Source of the DNA: Methanobacterium sp.
GTDB taxonomy: Archaea > Methanobacteriota > Methanobacteria > Methanobacteriales > Methanobacteriaceae
DNA: 12,489 bases
Direction of reading: 5' to 3'
Assembly: GCA_028682985.1 (NCBI GenBank)
Contig: JAJRAE010000013.1
Coordinates: forward strand, 1-12,489
Shown here: one piece after another, positions 1 to 5,606 of the stretch
Layout: every line of letters starts with the position of its first letter
Position numbering within the stretch: the stretch's first letter is position 1
Program-made: the position numbers and the translations under genes
The notes under the pieces: generated by a model
Seen by the model: only the letters and a program-made list of their open reading frames with translations
What the model was told of the DNA's origin: nothing
Database searches by the model: none

Positions 1-1148
1 AATCTATTTAAAACGTTTGCAACTTTTTCTTCATCTATTTCTTCACAGGTAACACCATACTGACCCCCAAAAATCACAACGCTTTCTGGTAAATCTTTAA
101 CCATGTCTAAGGCTCTACTTACAGCGGTTACATTTATTCCGGGATTTATCTCTTCAATTAAAACGGAGTTATCCAAAATTTTTAGAGACGAACGACCTTT
201 TAAACCATGGAAATTATTAAGTCCTGCTATAATATTATTTATTGACACTCCAAACGTCAAGGATGCACATATTGATGAGAGAACATTTTCAGCATGGTGT
301 GGTGCGGGTGCAAAGGTCTTAATCCTGAAATTTTCCGTCAATACTTCTCCGGTATTGGTTTTAAGTCTCTTCACTTCAATATCCATAACTGTTTCGGTAA
401 GTCCGTATGTTACACTGTTGACTTTAACATTTCCTTCTGTCAAACCAAAGGTGTTTAAATTTTCTGTATACTGCGGGTAAAATTTTTTGAGTGATTGGTG
501 TTCGCAAACTACGAATTTATTTTTAAATATCTGTTTTTTGGCCATGCTGGCTTTCTTTTCGCCGGAGGCTATGGAGTAATCCTCTGCTATGTTAGTTAGA
601 ATTCCAACCTGGGCTAAACCGGTCCCTCCCAGGGAGGTTTCCGCTATGTATATTCCTGGTTTGTATTTCCGGCCTAATTTCCAGGCAGTTACGATGCTGG
701 CTGGGGTTATACTTACATCTCTTTTTAAAAGCTTCCACTGGTTCTGATGCATTACTTCTATGCCTAAGCTGCTTAATATCAGCGGATTTTTTTCTTTAAA
801 GATTTCTTTCAGCATATAAACAATGCTGGTTTTACCTTTAACCCCTGTAATCTCAATAAATGGTATGTCTATTCGTTTTTCCATTAGATGGGCCACTGCC
901 TGGTGGTGGGTCATATCCACCTGATATTCCAGTTTACAGTGCACCGGAGCTACAATGAGAGGTTTATCTCCTTCTAGAAAGTCTTCATCCACCAGCTCAA
1001 TTTTGCTATTTAATAGCTTCTTTTTTTGTTCTTTATCCAGAGTGTGGTAGATGTCCCAGGCATAAACTTTAAAGTGAAGTTTAGAAAATTCCAGTGCAAT
1101 TTCCACCCCTCCATGGGTCATATCCACGATTAAAATTTTCTGAGCCAT
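1..1148 (-). CDS. cfbE: Coenzyme F430 synthetase, Mur-ligase-like (3' end cut by window edge)
   Basis: The reading frame runs from an ATG at 1148 to the left edge without a stop, giving 382 codons, so only the extreme C-terminus is missing. Residues 100-108 read ITGVKGKTS, a Mur-ligase ATP-binding loop with K106 and T107 (commoner form GTNGKT). Further marks are an ETSLGGTG stretch near residue 170, LTNIAEDYS near 184-192, and a GLKGRSSLKI segment typical of the Mur-ligase central/C-terminal junction. CfbE is known to catalyse the final ATP-dependent step of F430 biosynthesis, closing the carbocyclic ring on 15,17(3)-seco-F430-17(3)-acid. F430 is the nickel prosthetic group of methyl-coenzyme M reductase. 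The gene is last in the visible operon, 12 bp after the NAD kinase stop, with no clear SD of its own, so it probably depends on upstream translation. The family call rests on recalled similarity of the Mur-like methanogen protein. Other Mur-like ligases are the alternative. Confidence 0.82.
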   Translation of the reverse strand, partial: MAQKILIVDMTHGGVEIALEFSKLHFKVYAWDIYHTLDKEQKKKLLNSKIELVDEDFLEGDKPLIVAPVHCKLEYQVDMTHHQAVAHLMEKRIDIPFIEITGVKGKTSIVYMLKEIFKEKNPLILSSLGIEVMHQNQWKLLKRDVSITPASIVTAWKLGRKYKPGIYIAETSLGGTGLAQVGILTNIAEDYSIASGEKKASMAKKQIFKNKFVVCEHQSLKKFYPQYTENLNTFGLTEGNVKVNSVTYGLTETVMDIEVKRLKTNTGEVLTENFRIKTFAPAPHHAENVLSSICASLTFGVSINNIIAGLNNFHGLKGRSSLKILDNSVLIEEINPGINVTAVSRALDMVKDLPESVVIFGGQYGVTCEEIDEEKVANVLNR

Positions 1149-1160
1149 TTTATCAAAAAA

Positions 1161-1997
1161 TTAGCATATACCGCCCTTAATAAGCTTTTCTCGGACTTTA
1201 CGGTAGAAATCTTTAGTTAACCGTACAAAACAAGCGTGGTCTTTGGATTTACGGAATATGATTTCATCCATGAAATTTATTTCTTCTTCAGCCTGGCCGT
1301 CTATAACTGCCATGGCCTTTTTTCCTTCTCTGAGTAGTTTAACCTTTATCTGGCTTTTATCCGGTACAACTATTGGTCTGGATCCTAATTTGAAGGGGCA
1401 AATGGGGACTATTATAAACGCTTCTACTTGGGGATCTACTATAGGGCCTCCAGCTGACATGGAGTAGGCTGTGGAGCCGCTGGGTGTGGCAATTATCAAT
1501 CCATCAGCTCTTAATTCTTCCACTATCTCCTCATCAACACTTATCTCTATGTGCAGCATTTTGGCTGGTTTACGGGTCATTAAAACTACTTCATTTAGTG
1601 CGGTGTGTAGTTTCTGGTTATGCTGTATCTGAAGCTGTGTTCTTTTTTCCACAAAATATTTGCCTTTTAAAACCTGTTCTATAGATTTTAATGCTAGTTC
1701 TGGGTCTATTTCAGTTAGAAATCCTACTGTGCCCATATTGATACCAAATAATGGTATTTGTTTGGAACTTATGTAGCTCTGTGTACGCAGTATGGTACCG
1801 TCTCCTCCAACTGCTATTATTATGTCGGCATCCATCTCTTCCAGGGGGCAGGATATTTCTTCATAATTTTTCAGGTGTTCAACTACTGATTTATCAAGTA
1901 GGGTTTCAATTCCTTTCCGAGCTAAGAATTCCACTATTTTTTGCGTTAATTGGATGGATTCATCCACGTCGAGTCGGCTTACAACTCCTATTTTCAT
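1161..1997 (-). CDS. nadK: NAD kinase (ATP/polyphosphate-NAD kinase)
   Basis: This complete 278-residue protein phosphorylates the 2'-hydroxyl of NAD to make NADP in the cytoplasm. The signature GGDGT lies at residues 64-68, followed by GINMGTVGFLTE at 85-96, an asparagine-glutamate pair at 135-136 (ALNEVVL) and the conserved DGLIIATPSGSTAYS segment at 165-179, continuing into AGGPIV. A PICPF motif lies near 198-202. Length and motif order fit single-domain archaeal and bacterial NAD kinases. The ATG at 1997 lies 1 bp after the stop of the phosphatase gene, and the purine-rich GGGGGA at the end of that gene can act as its ribosome site, so the two are probably translationally coupled. The neighbour is an inositol-monophosphatase-family protein. 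In Methanocaldococcus jannaschii (MJ0917) these two activities are fused, which supports a pair controlling the NAD/NADP ratio. Confidence 0.95.
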   Translation of the reverse strand: MKIGVVSRLDVDESIQLTQKIVEFLARKGIETLLDKSVVEHLKNYEEISCPLEEMDADIIIAVGGDGTILRTQSYISSKQIPLFGINMGTVGFLTEIDPELALKSIEQVLKGKYFVEKRTQLQIQHNQKLHTALNEVVLMTRKPAKMLHIEISVDEEIVEELRADGLIIATPSGSTAYSMSAGGPIVDPQVEAFIIVPICPFKLGSRPIVVPDKSQIKVKLLREGKKAMAVIDGQAEEEINFMDEIIFRKSKDHACFVRLTKDFYRKVREKLIKGGIC

Positions 1998-1998
1998 T

Positions 1999-2829
1999 CT
2001 ATTTTCCCCCTATTATTTTTATCAATTCTTTATGGATTTCATGATTTCCGGAAGCTATTATGGAGGTTCTCTCCAGAACATTTAAGTTTCCGTTCAATTG
2101 ATGATTATTTTCATCAGATACCAGACCGCCTGCTTCTTCTATTATTAATTTGGCTGCTGATACATCTACAATTCGTAGGTTTCCCCTTATATCAAGAAAT
2201 GCGTCGTAAGTTCCATCAGCTACGTAACAGAGCTCAATAGCCACGGAGCCCAATATTCTCATGCGCCTTATCATCTTACACAGCTTGTCCACTTTTTCCA
2301 TATCTGCCCGGTAGATGTAGGCTCCCATGGATGCCTGAGTTATGTCTGTTTTGGAGGATGATTGAATATTTTCACCGTTTAATTTGGCTCCATTACCTTT
2401 TTGTGCCTCGTATATATCTCCTGTGGCGAAATTTTTGACGTATCCCATTTTAATATCGTTTATATTCATGCTCTCATTTTGATTTTGGATATCTGCAATT
2501 GCTAATGATATACCATAGGCAGGTATATTTTTAATTGCGTTGTTGGTACCGTCCAGGGGGTCAACTACAAAAACAACCTCGGGGTTGCCCTCTCCTATTT
2601 TAATTTGACCTATTTCCTCACTAACAAGTATCAATGATCTGTTAACACCTTCCAGTATCTCAACAACCTTTTCTTCAGCTATCAGGTCTATTAACTTGGT
2701 GGGTGTTCCGTCTGCACCCATTTTTACAGTTTTTCCGGATTTTTTATCACCGATGAGTGGGTTAACTACTTCATCTACTTCGTTAAGTATTTGGTGTGAA
2801 ATCTTATTCCATAATTTAAAATTATCCAT
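1999..2829 (-). CDS. Inositol-monophosphatase-family phosphatase, probable NADP phosphatase
   Basis: This 276-residue protein belongs to the Mg-dependent FIG superfamily of inositol monophosphatase and fructose-1,6-bisphosphatase. Metal-binding motifs are visible: acidic pair E71-E72 in VSEEIG, DPLDGTNN at 90-97 (D90 and D93 as ligands), and VDVSAAKLIIEEAGG at 221-235, the counterpart of the family's WDxAAG motif with D222. Archaeal members hydrolyse inositol-1-phosphate, fructose-1,6-bisphosphate or NADP. The gene directly precedes NAD kinase, and the two are fused in M. jannaschii MJ0917, so NADP phosphatase is the favoured role. The start at 2829 (MDNFKLW) is chosen because GGGGTAAGAT lies just before it and it follows the pdaD stop by 11 bp. 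A longer in-frame version would overlap pdaD and its extra residues look non-native. Substrate choice cannot be settled from sequence alone. Confidence 0.88.
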   Translation of the reverse strand: MDNFKLWNKISHQILNEVDEVVNPLIGDKKSGKTVKMGADGTPTKLIDLIAEEKVVEILEGVNRSLILVSEEIGQIKIGEGNPEVVFVVDPLDGTNNAIKNIPAYGISLAIADIQNQNESMNINDIKMGYVKNFATGDIYEAQKGNGAKLNGENIQSSSKTDITQASMGAYIYRADMEKVDKLCKMIRRMRILGSVAIELCYVADGTYDAFLDIRGNLRIVDVSAAKLIIEEAGGLVSDENNHQLNGNLNVLERTSIIASGNHEIHKELIKIIGGK

Positions 2830-2840
2830 TATCTTACCCC

Positions 2841-3284
2841 CTATTTTAGATATACCAGTGCTGTTACAGCTGCTCCCAATTTTTGCACCTGATGTTCCTG
2901 GCATTTAGTTATTAAGTTCTTGATTTTAAGGCCTCGAACCTGCATCATATATCTGGCCATGTATTCAGCTTCTTCCTTAACCGTTTGTGATTCCTTGTTT
3001 ATTCCGCTGTGTTCCACAACACATCCCAATTCATCAGCAACGGCCACGGATATAGTTGCACACAACTGGTCACCTTTCTTATCCGATGACACATAGGAAA
3101 GCACAGTGTTAACCATTTTCCCTGCTGATAATGGGGGGAGCCCAACCAGTTCTGCTCCACTGGGAATTATGCTGGAAACTTTTATAAGGTTTACATCTCC
3201 TATCCCCGCGTTAAGTAATGCATTATCAAAAGCATTGAGTTTTGTGGGGCCTTCTGCTTTTCCTGAAGTTATTGATACTTTCAT
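2841..3284 (-). CDS. pdaD: Pyruvoyl-dependent arginine decarboxylase
   Basis: PdaD converts arginine to agmatine and CO2, the first step of polyamine synthesis in many archaea. The 147-residue proenzyme is expected to cleave itself at the serine pair in KVSSIIPSGAEL (Ser37-Ser38 in this numbering), turning the second serine into the catalytic pyruvoyl group and giving a short beta and a longer alpha chain. Also typical are the GLPPLSAGKMV segment after the site, the middle stretch ATISVAVADE, and the KEEAEYMA helix carrying a conserved glutamate (Glu105 or its neighbour). The ATG at 3284 (MKVSITSG) has GAGTGGTAAG just before it. A TTG four codons upstream is in frame but would consume that site. 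The gene is first in the minus-strand operon and faces the aIF5A gene across a shared promoter region. Length fits the family. Confidence 0.94.
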   Translation of the reverse strand: MKVSITSGKAEGPTKLNAFDNALLNAGIGDVNLIKVSSIIPSGAELVGLPPLSAGKMVNTVLSYVSSDKKGDQLCATISVAVADELGCVVEHSGINKESQTVKEEAEYMARYMMQVRGLKIKNLITKCQEHQVQKLGAAVTALVYLK

Positions 3285-3321
3285 CTTACCACTCAAAGTT
3301 TAAATATTGAAAAAAATATAG

Positions 3322-3333
3322 CCTTTATATTAA
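3322..3333 (-). promoter_or_regulatory. Candidate TATA box for the pdaD operon
   Basis: On the minus strand the element reads TTAATATAAAGG. Its centre is about 25 bp upstream of a plausible transcription start near 3302, which would leave an untranslated leader of some 18 nt that holds the pdaD ribosome site. The position fits archaeal promoter spacing, but in an AT-rich intergenic region chance matches are common. Confidence 0.45.
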
Positions 3334-3364
3334 CATAAAAGATGATTTAATCTTTGCTCCCCTT

Positions 3365-3377
3365 TAATTATAAATTA
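3365..3377 (+). promoter_or_regulatory. Candidate TATA box for the aIF5A gene
   Basis: The sequence TTAATTATAAATT lies in the divergent pdaD/aIF5A spacer. A start of transcription about 25 bp downstream would give a leader of roughly 45 nt that includes the strong GGAGGT ribosome site at 3425-3430. The call is by position and composition only. Confidence 0.4.
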
Positions 3378-3439
3378 ATGTTTTCTATTAATTTAGAAAT
3401 TTTTAATTTTAATTCAGATTAACTGGAGGTTTAATTTAA

Positions 3440-3829
3440 ATGTCAAAAAAAGTAGTGGAAGTTAAAACTTTAAAAGTTGGTAAATACGTTATCTTTGATG
3501 GAGAAGCATCCAAAATTGTGAATATCCAAACATCATCTCCTGGAAAACATGGAGCAGCCAAAGCCCGAATAGATGCTGTTGGCATTTTCGATAATCAAAA
3601 AAGAGGTATTGTTAAACCAGTCGATGCCAAGATCGACATACCTATTATTGATAAAAGAGTTGCCCAGGTTCTAGCTTTAATGGGCAGTGATGTGCAGCTT
3701 ATGGATCTGGAATCCTATGAAACATTTGAAGTTCCTATCCCTGATGAACTGCGCAATGACCTGATTGAAGGTGCAGAAGTAGATTATATAATTGCCCTGG
3801 GTAATAAGAAGCTTATGCGGATTAAATAA
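3440..3829 (+). CDS. eif5A: Translation factor aIF5A (hypusine-containing)
   Basis: This 129-residue protein is the archaeal orthologue of eIF5A/EF-P, which binds the ribosomal E site and helps peptide-bond formation at poorly reactive sequences such as polyproline. The N-terminal SH3-like domain carries the modification loop SSPGKHGAAK at residues 32-41, where Lys36 would be converted to deoxyhypusine or hypusine. The C-terminal OB-fold domain covers about residues 70-129 and starts near DIPIIDKRVAQVLALMG. The start is secured by a perfect GGAGGT at 3425-3430, nine bases before the ATG. The gene is divergent from pdaD and followed after 44 bp by an agmatinase-family gene. This fits because the modification consumes an aminobutyl group from polyamines. 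A T-run after the stop suggests a transcript end or partial read-through. Confidence 0.97.
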   Translation: MSKKVVEVKTLKVGKYVIFDGEASKIVNIQTSSPGKHGAAKARIDAVGIFDNQKRGIVKPVDAKIDIPIIDKRVAQVLALMGSDVQLMDLESYETFEVPIPDELRNDLIEGAEVDYIIALGNKKLMRIK

Positions 3830-3832
3830 TTC

Positions 3833-3839
3833 TTTTTTT
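3833..3839 (+). terminator. T-run terminator candidate after aIF5A
   Basis: Seven consecutive T residues begin four bases after the aIF5A stop and are followed by further AT-rich sequence. Archaeal RNA polymerase can terminate at such T-tracts without a hairpin. Read-through into the agmatinase gene remains possible because the gap is only 44 bp. Confidence 0.4.
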
Positions 3840-3845
3840 AAATTT

Positions 3846-3858
3846 TATTAAATATTTT
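3846..3858 (+). promoter_or_regulatory. Candidate TATA region for the agmatinase gene
   Basis: An AT element containing TATTAAATATTTT is centred about 22-24 bp before the ATG at 3874. No SD precedes that ATG. Together these fit a promoter that produces a leaderless mRNA, although co-transcription from the aIF5A promoter cannot be excluded. Confidence 0.3.
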
Positions 3859-3873
3859 AATGGATTTTATATC

Positions 3874-4737
3874 ATGCTCCTCTACACCGAAAATCCTTTA
3901 AAATTTGCCTTTTCCAGAGAGATTTCAGAATTATCATTACCTGATGCCTCCCATGGAATTTTAGGAGTGCCCTTTGACAGCACCACCACCTACATACCCG
4001 GTGCCAGGTTCGGCCCCAACGCAATCAGAGAAGCCTCCTATAATCTGGAAAGATTTAATGTCGACCTTGATAAAGAGCTGAATATCAATTTACTGGACCT
4101 GGGAAATTTGCAGGTAGTTCATGGAAACTTTCAGGAAACCAGCAAACATCTGGAGTCAACCATCCGGGAATTTGTTGACCTTAAAATCATTCCCTTAATA
4201 CTCGGCGGCGAACACAGTATCAGTTACAGTGTTTTGAAGGCTTTAAATGTAGAAGAATTAACTGTTTTACATTTCGATGCCCATATGGACTTCCGGGACA
4301 CATATCAGGGTGAGAAATTTTCCCATGCTACGGTAATGAGACGGATTTATGACTTAAACCCTCATGAAATAATTCAGATAGGAATAAGATCCGGGAGCAG
4401 GAAAGAGGTAGAATTTACCCGGAATGTGGGTATTGAAAGTTACTCTTCCAACTGGATTAAGAATAATCTGTTTAAGATGGTGCAAATAATCTCCAAATTA
4501 AAAGGACCAGTGTATGTGACACTGGATATCGATGTTTTGGACCCTGCATACGCTCCTTCAGTTGGGACTCCCTGTCCAGGTGGTTTAAATCCCCTGGAGT
4601 TGCAGAAGTTAATTTACTCTTTGGATCATGAAAATTTGGTCGGTTTTGATCTGGTTGAGGTTTCATCCCGTTGCTTCGGTGAGGTAACTTCGCTGAACGG
4701 TGCCCAGATTATCTATGATTTTTTAAGTGTTATTTAA
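3874..4737 (+). CDS. speB: Agmatinase-family ureohydrolase
   Basis: This 287-residue enzyme of the arginase/agmatinase fold is expected to hydrolyse agmatine, or an agmatine-derived intermediate, releasing urea. All binuclear manganese ligands are visible: H114 in GGEHS, D135, H137 and D139 in FDAHMD, and D218 and D220 in DIDVLDPAYAP. The SHATVMRR segment at 150-157 and GTPCPGGL at 231-238 are also typical. Length fits the family. The upstream gene is aIF5A and the divergent gene pdaD makes agmatine. Work on other archaea indicates that ureohydrolases may instead act on N1-aminopropylagmatine (yielding spermidine) or on an agmatine-modified aIF5A lysine, so the exact substrate is open. The ATG at 3874 lacks an SD. 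A TATA-like stretch about 24 bp upstream suggests a leaderless transcript. Confidence 0.92.
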   Translation: MLLYTENPLKFAFSREISELSLPDASHGILGVPFDSTTTYIPGARFGPNAIREASYNLERFNVDLDKELNINLLDLGNLQVVHGNFQETSKHLESTIREFVDLKIIPLILGGEHSISYSVLKALNVEELTVLHFDAHMDFRDTYQGEKFSHATVMRRIYDLNPHEIIQIGIRSGSRKEVEFTRNVGIESYSSNWIKNNLFKMVQIISKLKGPVYVTLDIDVLDPAYAPSVGTPCPGGLNPLELQKLIYSLDHENLVGFDLVEVSSRCFGEVTSLNGAQIIYDFLSVI

Positions 4738-4822
4738 AAAAAATTATTAGTTCTTTAGTAATTTAAAAAAAAATTATTCTTTCTTTAATTCAATTTTAAA
4801 TAAAAATTATTTGTTCTTATAA
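4732..4822. repeat. Three tandem degenerate 29-33 bp AT-rich repeats
   Basis: Three units start near 4732, 4761 and 4794. Each reads roughly TTTAAA, then an A-run, then TTATT, two variable bases and TTCTTTA. Units one and two are nearly identical: 8 versus 9 A residues in the run and AG versus CT in the variable pair. Unit three is more diverged. The first unit covers the agmatinase stop codon. The units provide T-rich tracts on both strands between convergent genes, so a multi-copy terminator zone is a reasonable reading. Slippage in low-complexity DNA is the simpler alternative. Confidence 0.55.
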
Positions 4823-4830
4823 TAGAAAGT

Positions 4831-4838
4831 AAAAAAAA
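4831..4838 (-). terminator. T8 terminator candidate after the 31-aa gene
   Basis: On the minus strand a run of eight T follows the stop codon of the small basic protein gene by five bases, a typical archaeal intrinsic termination signal. More T-rich tracts follow inside the repeat region. Confidence 0.45.
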
Positions 4839-4843
4839 CCTAT

Positions 4844-4939
4844 TTATGATTTTTTTACTCCCCTACCCCGTTTACTTCCGGGTTTCCTGTATCTGCTCTT
4901 TTGTCGGGTTCTTTTATTGGTTCCTGATACTTTTGACAT
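4844..4939 (-). CDS. Small very basic protein, 31 residues, function unknown
   Basis: An ATG at 4939 opens a 31-codon frame ending in TAA. The protein starts MSKVSGTNKRTRQ and ends GSKRGRGVKKS. Thirteen of its 31 residues are lysine or arginine and none is aspartate or glutamate, so it is likely to bind RNA or ribosomes. Evidence that it is a gene: an excellent SD, GGAGTTGAT at 4955-4947, lies seven bases before the ATG. A TATA-like TTTATATG lies at 5002-4995, and a T8 run follows the stop. The frame is also less AT-rich than the flanking spacers. I do not recognise a family. The composition recalls tiny ribosomal proteins such as Thx or L41e, but the sequence matches neither by eye. The upstream gene on the same strand encodes a membrane protein and seems to be a separate unit. 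Confidence 0.72.
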   Translation of the reverse strand: MSKVSGTNKRTRQKSRYRKPGSKRGRGVKKS

Positions 4940-4994
4940 GGTAATAATCAACTCCTTAAAATGTGAATATTCATTATTGTTATAATTTTATATC

Positions 4995-5002
4995 ATATAA
5001 AG
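4995..5002 (-). promoter_or_regulatory. TATA box candidate for the 31-aa protein gene
   Basis: The minus strand reads TTTATATG within TCTTTATATGATA. A start about 25 bp downstream, near 4973, gives a leader of about 33 nt that contains the GGAGTTGAT ribosome site. Spacing and match to the archaeal consensus are good. Confidence 0.5.
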
Positions 5003-5022
5003 ATTTATTTTCTGGATATTTC

Positions 5023-5388
5023 TTAAGAATCGGATAGCCTTTGGGCTAATTTACTTCCAAGCGCACTCAACATACCCCCCAAAAAGCTGAGTGTTAAGAG
5101 GTAGATGAAAAATACCAGGAAGAATCCAATTGATTCCAGTATTGTGTAGTATTGCTGGATGAATATAATGTATATTAGCACGAAAATACTCATCACCACT
5201 CCTGGAAGTAATTTGAAGTATATCGACACTTTTTCATACTTACCTATTAGTAAGGTCATTACAGCACCGGATATTATAAAACCCACTAAGGCGCCCCAAA
5301 ATGCCAGATTAATTAAACTTAACAGGGTAAAAAATACCAGTCCAGAAAAAATACCCATCACTAAAGATTTAAGAGGACTTAACGACAT
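5023..5388 (-). CDS. Four-helix membrane protein, function unknown
   Basis: This 121-residue hydrophobic protein has four likely membrane helices at about residues 9-28, 30-49, 60-78 and 86-112. A short charged linker (GKYEKVS, 49-55) lies between helices two and three. The tail GSKLAQRLSDS is basic and polar. Glycine-rich helix ends (WGALVGFIISGA, FLGGMLSALGSKLA) recall small DUF5518-type membrane proteins found in Methanobacteriales, but I cannot confirm membership. The ATG at 5388 is supported by GGGTGA eight bases upstream. The gene diverges from the ornithine-cyclodeaminase-type gene, and the small basic protein gene follows it on the same strand after 83 bp. No catalytic motif is visible. 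Confidence 0.75.
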   Translation of the reverse strand: MSLSPLKSLVMGIFSGLVFFTLLSLINLAFWGALVGFIISGAVMTLLIGKYEKVSIYFKLLPGVVMSIFVLIYIIFIQQYYTILESIGFFLVFFIYLLTLSFLGGMLSALGSKLAQRLSDS

Positions 5389-5455
5389 GATTATTCACCC
5401 AATTCCTTTGGATATTAAAAATATGGAGAATTGGTTGATATAATTTATTTTTTTG

Positions 5456-5494
5456 CTACTATTTAACCTTTTAAAACCCAATATTTAATAGTAG
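5456..5494. repeat. Inverted repeat in divergent promoter region
   Basis: Arms CTACTATTTAA (5456-5466) and TTTAATAGTAG (5484-5494) match at 10 of 11 positions around a 17-bp spacer. They sit between the divergent membrane-protein and ornithine-cyclodeaminase-type genes, about 110 bp before the latter start. The element could be an operator or a hairpin. AT-rich composition makes a chance origin possible. Confidence 0.4.
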
Positions 5495-5606
5495 ACTCAA
5501 AAGGAAAAATTATTATTAATTAGTAATAGAATAAAATTCATTAACCTTTTATGGATTCTAAATAATTCCAGAAATTACTATTTTCAAAAAATTGAAGGCG
5601 ATAAAA

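Noticed and set aside
103..480. Plus-strand open frame of 125 codons
   Set aside because: It is antisense to cfbE, whose Mur-ligase motifs show that the minus strand is coding. It has no SD and no recognisable motif.
1998..1998. Possible frameshift splitting a fused phosphatase/NAD kinase gene
   Set aside because: Both proteins are full length with their own starts and stops, and a purine-rich ribosome site precedes nadK. Split genes are normal in many archaea.
2830..2904. 25-residue N-terminal extension of the phosphatase
   Set aside because: It would overlap the conserved C-terminus of pdaD in another frame. The ATG at 2829 has a good ribosome site.
3285..3296. TTG start giving four extra residues to PdaD
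   Set aside because: The ATG at 3284 has the GAGTGGTAAG site directly before it, and that site lies inside the proposed extension.
5592..5606. TTG start giving five extra residues to the TIGR00300 protein
   Set aside because: The GAAGGCGAT ribosome site lies within this stretch and points to the ATG at 5607.
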